NCBI GenBank assembly: GCA_030762895.1
Contig: CM061070.1
Span: 51,163,007 to 51,227,006 of the forward strand
DNA: 64,000 bases
Source: Sophora flavescens
Taxonomy: Eukaryota; Streptophyta; Magnoliopsida; Fabales; Fabaceae
Direction of reading: 5' to 3'
The notes under the pieces are model-generated. The model had not been told where the DNA came from, made no database searches, and saw only the letters and a list, made by a program, of their open reading frames with translations. Positions 22,089-34,300 of the stretch are shown here, in pieces (position 1 is the first letter of the stretch; every line of letters starts with the position of its first letter). The translations under genes were made by a program, and so were the position numbers.

Positions 22089-23427
22089 CTAGTATGTGCA
22101 CCCGTGCCCGGCATGGGCTAGAAATTTGCTTAACATGAAATGTAATATAGTATAATTAATATTTTAAAGATGTCATATCTAACGAAATATTTTACAATTC
22201 ATAAAATTTTAGAACATTAGAGTGTTTGTAAATCTGCTTATATTAGAATTTGAAAGTATTGTTCATCTGATCTTACTAATTAATGGAAAAAAAATATAAA
22301 CACAAACATATATAACATAACTAAAACATAGAAAGCAATTATGAAACAAACTAAACATCATATTAATCTTTGTAAGATATCATTGTCCAGTCAATATTTA
22401 GATCATTTCTAAAAATTACAAACCAAAAAAACAGAAACCTAAAGAGCCAAAGGGGAACAAAAAAACCACAAAAAACATAAAAAAATAGATTCATAAAAAA
22501 CTTTGTTCAACTTCAAAAGAACAGCTTTCCAAGGTCTTATCATTAAGGTCTTTCAGCACAGAAACACAATCTTCGCATATCAATTCACAGTTTTTTCCTC
22601 ATTAACTCCAATGATAATTCGACATAGGAACCAAAAACTTCACATTCAATTTTGATGCTGGTTCATACAAATAAAAATCAGTTAGTACTCTTAATTTTTT
22701 TTTAAAAATAGGGTAAAGTATTATCATCATAAAATACTAACCCATCATTGTCCAACTCCAATACATTCAACTCTAATTTTCTACCATCTATTGTATATTC
22801 TTTTTCAATGCCAACACCAATAAGCAGACCAATAACATCTGAAGATCATCATTCGTTAGAAAATGTCAAAATTAATATGTATGATGAAGTTGGAGATATA
22901 AAGATGAGAGAAACAGTCAATATACCAGCTAGATAAGAAGTATCATAATTAAAGTCCAGGATTTCAGCATTCGAAACAAAAGAGTATGGAGATGCAATTA
23001 TTTGGTTCTGGTCAAGAGGATGAACATTGGAAGTGTATTTAAAATTGAGCTTGTAATTATGTCTTGTGGTCTTGTAGTCACCTCCATTAGCTATAACACC
23101 AACATCAGTTATAATTACATCTTTCCCTTCAGCCAGTAGACTTTCAAATCAATAAATCAATGTTTTCTTTATAGAAGCAGATATTTTCGCACCCCGAAAT
23201 AAACATGTAAACAACAATGAGTAAGGAAAATAAGACAATTGTTCAAATGTACACCAAAAAAAGTGAATTAAAATAACCTGCTCATCCATCAGCACCATCT
23301 CCAATGAGAATGGTATTCTACAACCATTCATACTTGGAACAACCCACTTCCTGATAATTTCAACTTTGATGTTCTAGGAACCCTTTTCAAAAGAGCTAGC
23401 AGAAACAGGGTCATAGGCTTCGACCAT
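22089..23427 (-). mobile_element. Helitron 3' end with RPA-like passenger (5' end not located)
   Basis: On the minus strand a 19-nt imperfect hairpin (GCCCATGC, loop CGG, GCACGGGT; 22099-22117) is followed by six bases and a terminal CTAG (22092-22089), then T. Hairpin, short spacer, CTRR and a flanking T are the Helitron 3' signature. A decayed RPA-like gene lies upstream in the same orientation, as in many plant Helitrons. The 5' TC end was not found, so the right limit given is only the start of the gene. Confidence 0.62.
22737..23427 (-). pseudogene. RPA70-like (DUF223 OB-fold) pseudogene
   Basis: From the ATG at 23425-23427 the minus strand reads MVEAYDPVSAS, then after a stop RKWVVPSMNGCRIPFSLEMV and LMDEQ, with a donor after CAG at 23278. 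A second block begins near 23197 with GAKISASIKKTLIY, a stop, then FESLLAEGKDVIITDVGVI and YSFVSNAEILDFN. A third (22737-22850) reads DVIGLLIGVGIEKEYTIDG. The order fits plant replication protein A 70-kDa-like single-strand DNA binding proteins. The second exon's acceptor reads CGG instead of CAG. Two stops plus this lost splice site make it a pseudogene. Confidence 0.75.
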
Positions 23428-24205
23428 TATGAAAGTAAAGCAACAAAGTTAGTTAGGTGGTCTGAGGATGTTGCATCTATTTATACTATTAGTTGCAATG
23501 GTTGGATGAGTATAATATGATGGTTCATTTGATTTCTCAAAAAATTGGCCCCTTAAATTGTCATATACGGGTAAATGAATAGTTAAACACGTTTTAGATC
23601 TACATTTTTGGAACTGGTGATTTATTTAGTGTGCAACATGTTTTGATGTGTTCACTATTTTGTTTTAATTGTTGGACAATGTTGAAATTATAATATGTCT
23701 TGGAATGTGTCAATCTCGATTGAATTCATCTATTGAAATTAAATAGTTTAAGCAACTATTTGAAATCACACAACTATTCAAAAGAATGATTTCAATTTTT
23801 AAACTAAAAGTTGATTGTGCTTCTTAAATTAATACTTATAATTTGTATTCCTGAATATAAATTTTTTTAAGGCAAAAAATTAATTTTTTACTTCTAGATT
23901 AGGAAAGACTAACAGAAGCTTCCTTGATAAGCTATTTTCTAAAAGATAAATGTTTTTCCAATTGTCAAAAGAATTTAAATTTTATTATAAATATATAATC
24001 AAGCGAATTATATGTATATGCTATTGAATAAATTTTTTGAAAAAAATCTATAGCTTTTATCTTTATTATTATAATAAAAATAATAATATAATATGATCCA
24101 CAATTATTTAAAAAATTATATTTTTCAATAATAGTATTTATAAAACCTATACGTATATACCAATAATTGTATATATTATATATAAAACAAATATAGCTTT
24201 TATAT

Positions 24206-24206
<1 letters not shown>
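23428..24206. other. AT-rich intergenic DNA, nothing recognised
   Basis: No ORF, terminal repeat or structured signal was recognised. It may include the 5' part of the Helitron. Confidence 0.5.
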
Positions 24207-24263
<57 letters not shown>

Positions 24264-24282
24264 TAGATAGATAGATAGATAA
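24207..24282. repeat. (TA)n(GATA)n compound microsatellite
   Basis: About 25 TA units are followed by five GATA units. Confidence 0.92.
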
Positions 24283-25261
24283 CCTGTAATTATTAAAAAT
24301 GCTATTTTTATTTAAAAAAAATTGTATGAATCAATTGTAGATAATAAATTTAGATGATTGAAAATGAATTGAAATTATGATTTAAATAAATTACATTGAA
24401 AAATGATTAATCTTCAAATGTTTTAACTGCTTTGGAAACATATATAATGTTAAATGTTGAGAGATAATATAAGGCAAATGGAAGAAGAAATGCTTGATAA
24501 TTTTATAAATTTTATAAATAATTTCTAAAAGTGGAATATTTAACTAAATGTCAAAATAATTTTAATTTTAAAATGGCTCTCAAAATAATACATGTCCTAA
24601 CTTTCCATCCATGGTTTTTGTTTTATAATATTTATTATAGATTTCTGAAATAGTTCACACCGGATTGTTAACCATTTCAGTGAACACACATGAATTGAAT
24701 GTAGCATGAGTAGCAACAATAAGTCGAAGGCAGTAAATGAAACATATCACTCTCATCCTTGAAAATAGAGAAAATGGAAAGTAGCGTTGAATCCCCTTTC
24801 CAATATCTTACCATACCGTTAGTGGTGAAACACTGAGAAGCGAAGAATGCAAGAAATTCAAGACGAAGAAAAGGAAGAAGGTTCATTGGAGGGGCTTTCA
24901 GTAACATCCGGAATTATTTTTCCGGAATGTTTCCTGTCCTGAAATCCAATTTTTGGATTTTAAATTCAGGAACTTTTTCGAAAATAAGTTTTCTGATGAT
25001 GATTTTTTTTTATTTCGGAGTAACATTTTGAATGTACGGAATTTAATTTTCAAAAAATAATTTCCAGAAAAAGTACCAACATGAACGCATCAATGAGACG
25101 AAAATGACATTTTTGGAAAAGAAATAAAAAAAAATTTGCAAGGTGTAAGGAGTATCCTGGGAGGTGTTAATAGCAAGCCCCTAATAAAAACAAGTCTAAT
25201 CAACTGGGCTGGGCCGTAAATATGTGAAGGTGAACCCTGATAAACCTATTTCGGTTCGGGT
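24283..25261. other. Upstream region of the RRP12-like gene
   Basis: The first half is AT-rich. The stretch 24905-25190 contains short reverse-complementary runs (TCCGGAATTATTTTTCCGGA) that look like an old repeat. A candidate promoter could lie in 25090-25260, but no clear TATA box was identified. A 12-bp repeat GTGAAGGTGAAC occurs at 25224 and 25262, flanking the probable start of the coding sequence. Confidence 0.45.
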
Positions 25262-28200
25262 GTGAAGGTGAACGATGGTTTCTGCAATTCAATTGTTTCT
25301 GGCTTGGGTGAAAACCAGAAGCACCTCTGCGCCGTCATGGGTGCCATGTCAGAGGAGCTCAGAAACCAGAAACTACCTTCTTCCCCTGTCGCCTATTTGG
25401 GCGCCACATGCTCTTCCCTGGACCGCATCGCATCGGAATCTAACCCCCCTAACCACCTCATCGACGCGCTTCTCACTATTCTCTCCCTCCTCCTCCCCAC
25501 AGTGCCTGTCGTGGTGTTGAAGAAGAAGAGAAAGCCCTTGTCCGAGCTCCTCGTGCGAGTTCTACGCTCTCCCTTGGTGGTGGTTTCAGAGAGCGCTTTT
25601 GTTTACGGATTCAATTGCCTGTTGCTCATCAACGGCGACACTCACAACAACTTGTTCAATGTCTTGTTAGGGTTTCTTACTGATTCACGACCTAAGGTAT
25701 GTATGTGTTTATTTATGCATACACACTTGAATTGAATCAATCAATGTTGTGTGTGTGCGCTAACTAGATAAGATATTTCAACAGGTCAGAAGGCAATCTC
25801 AGTTGTGTCTTCGTGATATCTTGTTGAACATTCAAAATTCCGAGGAGTTGCTAAGCTTATTGGCGCTTTCTATCTCATCAGATAAGAAGAACATGTCTGG
25901 AGACGAAATGGCATTTACTGCACGCCTGCTTGATGCTGGATTCTATAAACTTTATTCCCTTAACAGCCAAATATGTGTAGATAAGCTTCCTTTTGTCTTT
26001 AATTATCTCAAAGGTATGAATGATATTTTGAATTATTATATTATCATGATGTTTGTGCATACCAAGCATGAAAGTGTACGTAATTTTTACTTTTAAATAT
26101 GCAGACATTTTGGCATCTGAACATGAAGAAGCCAGATATGCAGCCACTGATGCACTCAAGAACTTGATCAGTTGTTGTATTGATGAAAGATTGATTAAAC
26201 AGGGAGTGGATCAGATAACTTTGGATGAAAACAAAGCATCCAAGAGATCAGGGCCAACCATTATTGAAGAAATTTGTACCACTATTTCAAGCTTACTTGA
26301 TTGTCGCTATACTACTGTCTGGGACAGAGTATTTCAAGTTGTTTCTGCTATGTTTCATAAATTAGGTATTCGGATTTCCGTCAAGTCTTGTTTTACTTTC
26401 TTGCGTTGACTTGATAATTTGTTGGTTTGTCATGGGTATGTATTGTTTCGTGTTTGTCCTTCTCCTGGTTTCTCTATTAGCTTTGGAAGTCTTTTTTAAT
26501 CTCATTCCAAAAATATTAGTGTGGTGTACACTTCTTGTAACTAACAGGAACCTATAATAACTAAGGTGCATGTGCATGTGCATGTGAGGAGAAATAGAGG
26601 TGCAATGTAGGGGAGTATGACCCGATGTAACTAACTGCTGAGGTGACAGCAGTGAGGGTAGTGAGGGTGTGGGAGTCAGTTGTAAGATGGGTATATAGGG
26701 AATGAATGAGAGAGTGAGAGGCAGGCTGGAATTGGGAGAGATCAGACACTCTTTGCCCAGGCTGTCTTTCTTTCTTTTCCGTACCCAAGCACTGATATCT
26801 GCTGATACAGGCTTGAGGAGAGTAATAACACAGCATATTTCCTTTCTAATTTCCCTGTTAATTCCTGGTACCCTATCAGTCACTAATATTTGTTATTGAT
26901 GCTATTATTTATGCAGGAGATTATTCTACTTACTTTATGACAGGAATACTCAAAAACCTGGAAAATATGCAGAAGCAGCCTGATGAAGATTTTCCCTTTA
27001 GGAAGCAGGTCTACCCTTCTTTTCTATGTTGTTTTTCATTTTTTTGATAAACTATACTAGTGTGAATGTCAAGATATTATACATCAAGCTTGGTTGTGTT
27101 CGATTTTCCTAGCAGGACCTATGTCCCAATTTTGAACAGTTTCTATTGAGTTGACCCATAGAAAGTTGGATATCTTTTGAATCATATTATGATCTTGAAA
27201 TTTCAGAAGCAAATAGGTGGTTTTTAGCAACACTTTTACACAAATCTGGATTTATCCCTTGCGATATGTGTTAACAGGGGCATTTAATGCTGTTGATGAA
27301 TGATGCACTATTTGCCAATAACAAAATATAGCTGTCCAGTGTTACAGTATTGAATTTCTATTCATTTATATGAATTTTGGTGTATTACTTTTTTCTTGGT
27401 TCATTTCTTAGCCAATATCAATAAGGTTGTTGTTATTGGAGGATCTGGGAATTTGTCTGATCTTATAATTTTTGATATACAACAAATTGCCAGATTGAGG
27501 ATAGTAAAATAGTTAGAGGAAGGGGGAGACCAACGAAAACTATAGTCCAAATTATCAAGAGAGATAAAGAATTTAACGACTATTTGTAGATATAGTCCAT
27601 GACAGTATATTATGGTGTTAATTGATCCATGTAGCTGACCCCACCAAGTGGGAAAAGGTTTTGGTTGCTGCTGCTGCTGTTGTAAATTACTGATATGTAG
27701 TACTGATACTTTGTACAATATGCAGCTTCATATATGCCTTGGATCTGCTCTTGTTGCAATGGGACCTGAAACTTTCTTATCCCTTATACCTCTGAATTTA
27801 GAAGCTGAAGATTTATCTGATGCAAATATATGGCTTTTTCCAATTCTAAAACAATATATTGTTGGTGCGCGTTTAAACTATTTTACAGAAGAAATTTTAC
27901 CTATGATTGAACGTATAAGGGAGAAGGCTCGAAAGGTATGAAACATTTTATTTTGAGGTGCATTGTTATTGTTCTGCATGGTTTTCATTTCTTACTCTAC
28001 ACTTTGCAGCTTGAGAGACAGGGACTGATAGTGTCAGCAAGGAATGCAGATGCACTTGCTTACTCTTTGTGGTCTTTGTTGCCTTCATTTTGCAACTATC
28101 CTATGGATACTGCTAAAAGTTTCATGGATCTGCAGAAACACTTATGTAATAAGCTAAAAGAAGAACATGATATTCGTGGAATAATATGCACTAGTTTGCA

Positions 28201-28396
28201 GCTTCTGATTCAACAAAACAATAATATTGTGGATTCAAACGATATGGATTATATTGGGCAAGATATTGCCGAAGAACAAGTTTTGGTTGGTTGTTCGCAA
28301 CAGGTTGCAATAGAAAAGTCAGCATCAAAGAACTTGTTGAAAGATCTGTCAGAAGTATTCCTGAATTCTACAAAAGATGATGGTGGTTGTTTGCAG
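25262..28396 (+). CDS. RRP12: RRP12-like exons 1-6
   Basis: Exon 1 codes GFCNSIVSGLGENQKHLCAV ... VAYLGATCSSLDRI, the usual N-terminal region of plant RRP12-like proteins. The frame is open upstream to a TAA at 25241, without an ATG. The first in-frame ATG is at 25339 (MGAMSEEL). An ATG at 25275 is in another frame. Exons 2-3 carry LCLRDILLNIQ and EARYAATDALKNLISCCIDE. Exons 4-6 carry the NUC173 core, GARLNYFTEEILPMIERIRE and LERQGLIVSARNADALAYSL. Exon 6 ends DDGGCLQ before the 10.4-kb intron. Confidence 0.9.
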
Positions 28397-31300
28397 GTAC
28401 TGAAACTAAATAAATTGGGAATAGTTGCTTCATTGTGTTGTAGTTAAGCAGAATGTATGCATCCCACATTTTTTGAGCACACGTGTTGGCATAACATAAA
28501 ACTAGAGTTTGCAATTCTGTAAATGTTATTGCTCTCTAATGGTTCTATGTTTTCTGTTGAGTGTTGCCTGCATATGTGCTATGCATCCAGTGCACATGTT
28601 TCAGTTTTCATTGTAATTGTATATTTTGATACAGCTTTTTACATTTAATACTTGTCAGATTTACTGATATGTTAATTGGTTGAGGTACTTGATGTCCTGC
28701 ATGAATCACTATATTGGAGCAACAAAGATTTATGGCATATTATGTTGGTCAGTGTCAAACAAATAACTCTCACCAGCAGTTTGTGCTTTGCTCACAGTTT
28801 TGTATTTGTATGATAGTCTGAACTCACGTCATGTACATAGTCAATAAGTTTATGTCTTGATTTAAGTCCATATATGTGCTCTATGTCTCTCTCTAAAATG
28901 TACATTGTCTGAACTCACTTCTAGCCTTCTAAATATTATTGATTTTTATTGATCGTTAGTTCTCCACAACAAGAACGAAAGCTCTAGAAGTCAGGGCAGT
29001 CTATAGCGCGCTGCGCGCGTCTGCTGCGCGATTGCAGTGGTACGGGGCGGAGCAGCTAGCGGTCGCTATGACTTCATGGGCCGAGAGAACCCTCCCCCTC
29101 TCTTATCCCTTCCACTTTCATTCCTCTTTCCCCTCTGCCTCTCCTCCCTCTTTCCTTCTCAGTCCCCCCTTCTTGCCTAAAATAGCGGCTGTCCCGCTAC
29201 ACTGTATCCCGCAATAGCGTTTTTCAGGGTCAGCCGCTATGCTACGCTATCCGGGATTGATAACTCTGTTAGATGTGTTGTTTCAGTTTTCAACTCTTCA
29301 ATTGTGAATATAGAAGGGACATATTGCAGATAGGTGAGTCCAAGAAGCACAAGACAACCATAGGTCATAAGTCTTCATTAGATTAATGGTGATTTTTGGA
29401 AATGTTCATCAGTGGCATTAATTCCTTAAGTTCTGTGTTTTCAATAGCGGCCAATAGCGAAGCTATCCTTTCGTAGTAGAGCGGCACTAGGGCATGACAA
29501 GATCACATGTACTCACATAGTGGAGCTTTGCTGTGTAGAGGGTGTCACATTCGTGAATGACGAGATCATCGCGCAGCCACCGACACAACATCGAAGGTCG
29601 CGGGTTTGCCCTTCAAAAATCCTCTTTTCTTCAGTTTGTCTCAGCTGCCACCTTCTCTGCTACTAGTATTAGGAATTTCCTGCTTCCTTAGCTTTGTTCT
29701 TACATTTTAATTCTAGCTTTCATTCTTGAAAGTTCTATATTGCCCTATAACTCCGAGTTAATCTATTCTGCCCCCACTTAAACCCAGTAAAAGCCAGTTT
29801 TACCCTCACTTAAAACCACTAAAATTCAATTTTACCTCCACTTAGTGAGTTTTACCCAGTCAATTTTATCCAGTGTTTCACACGTTCCTCACACTAGCTG
29901 CACAACACATTTCTTCCTCGCTTAGATGGCTGGAAAGGATGAATATTCCAACACCCCATCTCCTTTCCAGCCGAGCACGACCATTTTCCGGCAAGCCCAT
30001 TGGCATTCCGGCAGTCATCCCTCTGTTTGTAACCTCTGTTTTAACGAGTAGGTTGTCTCTCTATTCAGCCATCCTATACCTATGATCTTCATTGTAGCGG
30101 CCATCCTGCTACCTACTATCCTGCTATAGCTTTTTTGGGGTTGGCCGCTACGCTCCATGATAGGTACCAAATTAATGAAAGGAAAAACACTGAATCTGCT
30201 ATGTATTAATGGAAACTCAGGTCTGATATCAAAGTGAAACAGAACCAGTATTACACTGAGGAATTGAAATAAAAGAAAAGACAAAGATAGTCTAGGCACT
30301 TTGAGAAGCCTAGGATCTCCCAATTTCCAGTCTAAATCCAGCCTACCCCACTACTCACTTTCCTACCCTTTAATAACTGACCTCACCCCATTCCCACGTT
30401 CCTTTCCTCATGCAACTCAGCCCACAATCGTGCAAGCTAGTTATTTTCTCCCTTCTCTCTCTTGGTTTTGATCCCCAACAACGCCCCTCTTCTTTTTCCT
30501 CTCATAGACCTTAGCGGCTCTATCAACTCTCCTCCCTCAAAACTCTCCTTGCCCTCAAGGAGGAACCCAGGAAGCGTTCCCTGAGGTCATCCACCAGCTC
30601 CCAAGAATTCTCAAATTCGGTTAGACCTTGCCATTTGACCATGACCTCAACTTCTTCCTGGCTGTTCCTGCATGTAGCTAGAGCTTCCTCTGGTTGGGCT
30701 TTCAGCTCCCATTCTTCATCCATAAATGAAGGTGAAGGCTAGCTGATAACAGTAGGTGCAATGGACTTTTTCAGCAGAGAAGCATATAAAACAGGGTGCA
30801 CCTTGCTCTCCTCAGGTAGCTTTAACTGATATGCAACTGGGCTAATTTTCTTCCCAATTTCAAAGGGACCATAATATCTTGGGCTCAATTTCTGATTCAC
30901 CCGTTTAGCCAAACTTTTGAGCTTGTACGGCTGAATTTTCAAGTGCACCATGTCCCCCACTTGATACTCCACTTCTCTTCTATGTTTATTGGCCTGCACT
31001 CGCATTCTGTTTTGTGCCTTCAGCAACTGCTCTCTCATCTCTTCCAACATATAATTTCTCTGGGCAGTTAACCTGTTAACCTCCTGAACTGAGGATAGAT
31101 TCACATCTCCCTTAATTAAAACCGGAGGGTCCCTTACATGTAGAGCTTGGAAAGGAGTTGTTTTAATGGCTGAATGGTAATTGGTGTTGTACCAATATTT
31201 TGCCCAGTTGAGCCATTTTGGCCACTGCCTCGGTTTAGCCCCTGTAAGACACCTTAGATAAGCCTCTAAACATCTATTCACAACTTCGGTTTGCCCATCC

Positions 31301-34300
31301 GACTGAGGGTGATACGCACTGCTGAATTTCAGCTTGCTTAAATAGCTCAGTCCAGAAGGAACTAAGGAAGACTCGGTCTCGGTCTGAAACTATTGAAGAA
31401 GGGAAACCATGGAGACGAACTATCTCCTTGATGAATAATTCTGCTATGTCCTTGGCTGTGAATGGATGACTTAATTGAATGAAATGGGCATATTTAGTTA
31501 GACGATCTACCACAACCATGATTGTATCCATCCCATAAGCTCTTGGCAGCCCCCCTATAAAATCCATAGAGATATCGGTCCAAACCTGAGTAGGAATGGG
31601 CAGCGGCTGCAATAAACCTCTCGGGCTCAAAGTCTGATATTTATTCCTTTGACACTCCTCGCAAGCTTGCACATACAGCTGAATACTCTTCTTCATGCCT
31701 TCCCAGAATACCAATCCAGAAATCCTCTTGTAGGTTCTAAGGAACCCCGAATGCCCACCTGTGGCTGAATCATGAAACTCCTTAAGGATTGTGGAGATCC
31801 TTGGAGAATCCTTAGGAATGACCATCCTCCCTCTATGGAATAACCCCGCCCTTTTAATTTGTTACCCCCAGGTGTGAATCGAATTACCCAATAAGTCTTG
31901 GACAATTCCCCTTCAACTTTGAATCTACCTGTACCTCCTCTTCTAACCCTTCCCATCTTTGGACGGTGAATGGTAGTGAAAATCCAGCACTTGCATTTGC
32001 CTTGACAAATCGCAGCACCTTTGTTTTCCTTTTCGGGTTTGTATTTAATTTCAAAATCAAACCCTAACAATTTGGAAACCCATTTCGTTGCTCCTCACCC
32101 GTGAGCCTCTGTTTTGCAAGGAATCTCAAACTTTTTCGATCCGTGTGCACCTTGAAATGTCTTCCCAATAGGTAATGCCTCCATTTTTGGACTGCAAGTA
32201 CAATTGCCACGAGTTCCCTCTCATACATTGACTTTCTCTCGGGCCCTCTCGACAAAGTTTGGCTCATATAAGCCACATGTACGCCTCTCTCTTGCATAAG
32301 TACTGCCCCTATGCCTTTTCCTGAAGCATCCGTCTCTAACACAAATGTTTTCTCAAAATCAGGGGTTGCCAACACGAGCAAGGTAGTCATGGCTTGCTTA
32401 AGTTGTTCAAATGCAGTATGTGCTTCACTATCCCATTTGAAATTGTCCTTCTTGAGCTGCTGTGTCAGTGGCCAAGCAATTTTCCCATAGTTTCTCACAA
32501 ATTTCCGGTAATAACCTGTCAAGCCTAAAAATCCTCTTAGTCCTTTCACATCCGTGGAAGTGGGCCATTTTAGCATATCTTGAACCTTATTCGGATCTGC
32601 TGAAACTCCTCTGCCTGAAATCAAGTGTCCCAAGTATTCAAGTTGTCCCTGGCTGATGACAACCCAAATGGTGAGGTTGCCTTTGATGATCTTTTTGGTT
32701 GAATTTTTAACACAAATTCGTGTAACACTTTGTAACAAAGATTAAAGTGAAGAAATAAAGAAAATGGATGAGTAAGAAGATGATGATGGCGCCACAAAAC
32801 AAGAGTTTTGATAAGCCAAGTGAGGTTCGCCACAAGAATCTTGGATTCTTGATGAGAACAATAGTTTGGTTCAACCAAGAACCTAGGAGAACAAAATTCT
32901 CACAAAATGGATTTGATCCAAAATTAACATCAAAGTTACCATTTCATGTGTTTGTCACAAATTACATATAGTTGAGCAGCCAACTTTTGGGCTTCCAAAT
33001 CCAAACCATAACCCCCACTTAATTGACCTTAAACACTCACTTATTCCCACTTAACTTAGCCATCATAACATGAGTTAAAAACCCTCATAATGTAGCCACA
33101 AAATCTTTCAACTCAGCCATAAGACTATGAAGGTTACGCCCCCCCCTCTTCTTGACTCTTCATTCCCCTAATTATGTGGTGGTTACACTTGCTTCTCACA
33201 TTAAAAGTGTAACCCCCATAATTTATACAATTTATCAAAATATCAACACACTAGTTTAGGAGTTCTTATAGCATGCAAGCTAAAGATTCCTCCCACTAAG
33301 ACACATACAAATTCGAATTCCCTCATGGATTACAAGTGGGCTGCCCCAAAAACATCACTTAGTAATTGGGCTCACTCATAAAACCCATTTACACTTATTG
33401 AATTAAAACAAACAACTAAAATTGGACTCTTCTTCATGTTGCACGCCCCTCTTGTCATGGATCCTTTAGTTGGATAATGTAAGTTAATAATTTGGGCTTC
33501 ATTCCATCCAATCTCTCATTTGAGCTTGCTTCCATGATGAGAACCATAGTTTGAATTAACACTTGTTGGGCTTTCTTGGTTGTAACATTTGTAATTGGCC
33601 CACCAAGTCCTTGATAAGCTTCTTGAACCATACTCCAAATTGGGCTCATATCATTCCCTCCTTCTTTGAGTGAATTCGTCCTCGAATTGTAGTCTTCATC
33701 AACAAAATTAGTCATTTTGGGTGCATCCAGAGTGTTCTTCACAATGACATTGCCATAGGGTGCTTCCTTTGGAATGAAATTACCAAGTTTCTGCAAAAAA
33801 GTTACAACACCACTAGACAAAGAAAGATCCTTAGAAGCATTAGCAATTAAATAAAAATTGTTGCAATAAAAAATGAATTGGGGTTGCCTTGAAATTAAAG
33901 CCTCCTTCTCTTCACTTTTTGTTGCCAAACAACTCTCTTTCTTTTCACTAATTTTCACAGTATTTTCCTCATTATTTTTCTCTTGATCACTCTTTTTTTC
34001 AATTGTTTTCTCACCTTTTTCTTCAATATTTTTCTCACTCTCTTTTGCAATCCTTTTTTCACTCTCCTTTTCTTTCTTTTTCTCACTCTCCTTTTCTTTT
34101 CTCTCTTGCTCTTTTTTTTCTCTCATTCTTATTTGATCCTCACTAACTTGCTTTGGAGATAAAGGAGAAAGAATGACCTTTCGGTCTTGATGCATGAAGG
34201 TGAACTTATTTGAGAACCCATCATGGATGACCTTTTTGTCATATTGCCAAGGCCTTCCCAACAACATATGGCTTGCCTCCATAGGCACCACGTCACAAAG

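Noticed and set aside
26362..26883. 173-codon minus-strand ORF in RRP12 intron 3
   Set aside because: Antisense of a purine-rich LTR-like segment; Ser/Pro/Leu-rich and without similarity to any domain I know.
29032..29217. Short ORF in the CGCTAT-rich MITE
   Set aside because: Low-complexity, lies within a non-coding MITE in an intron.
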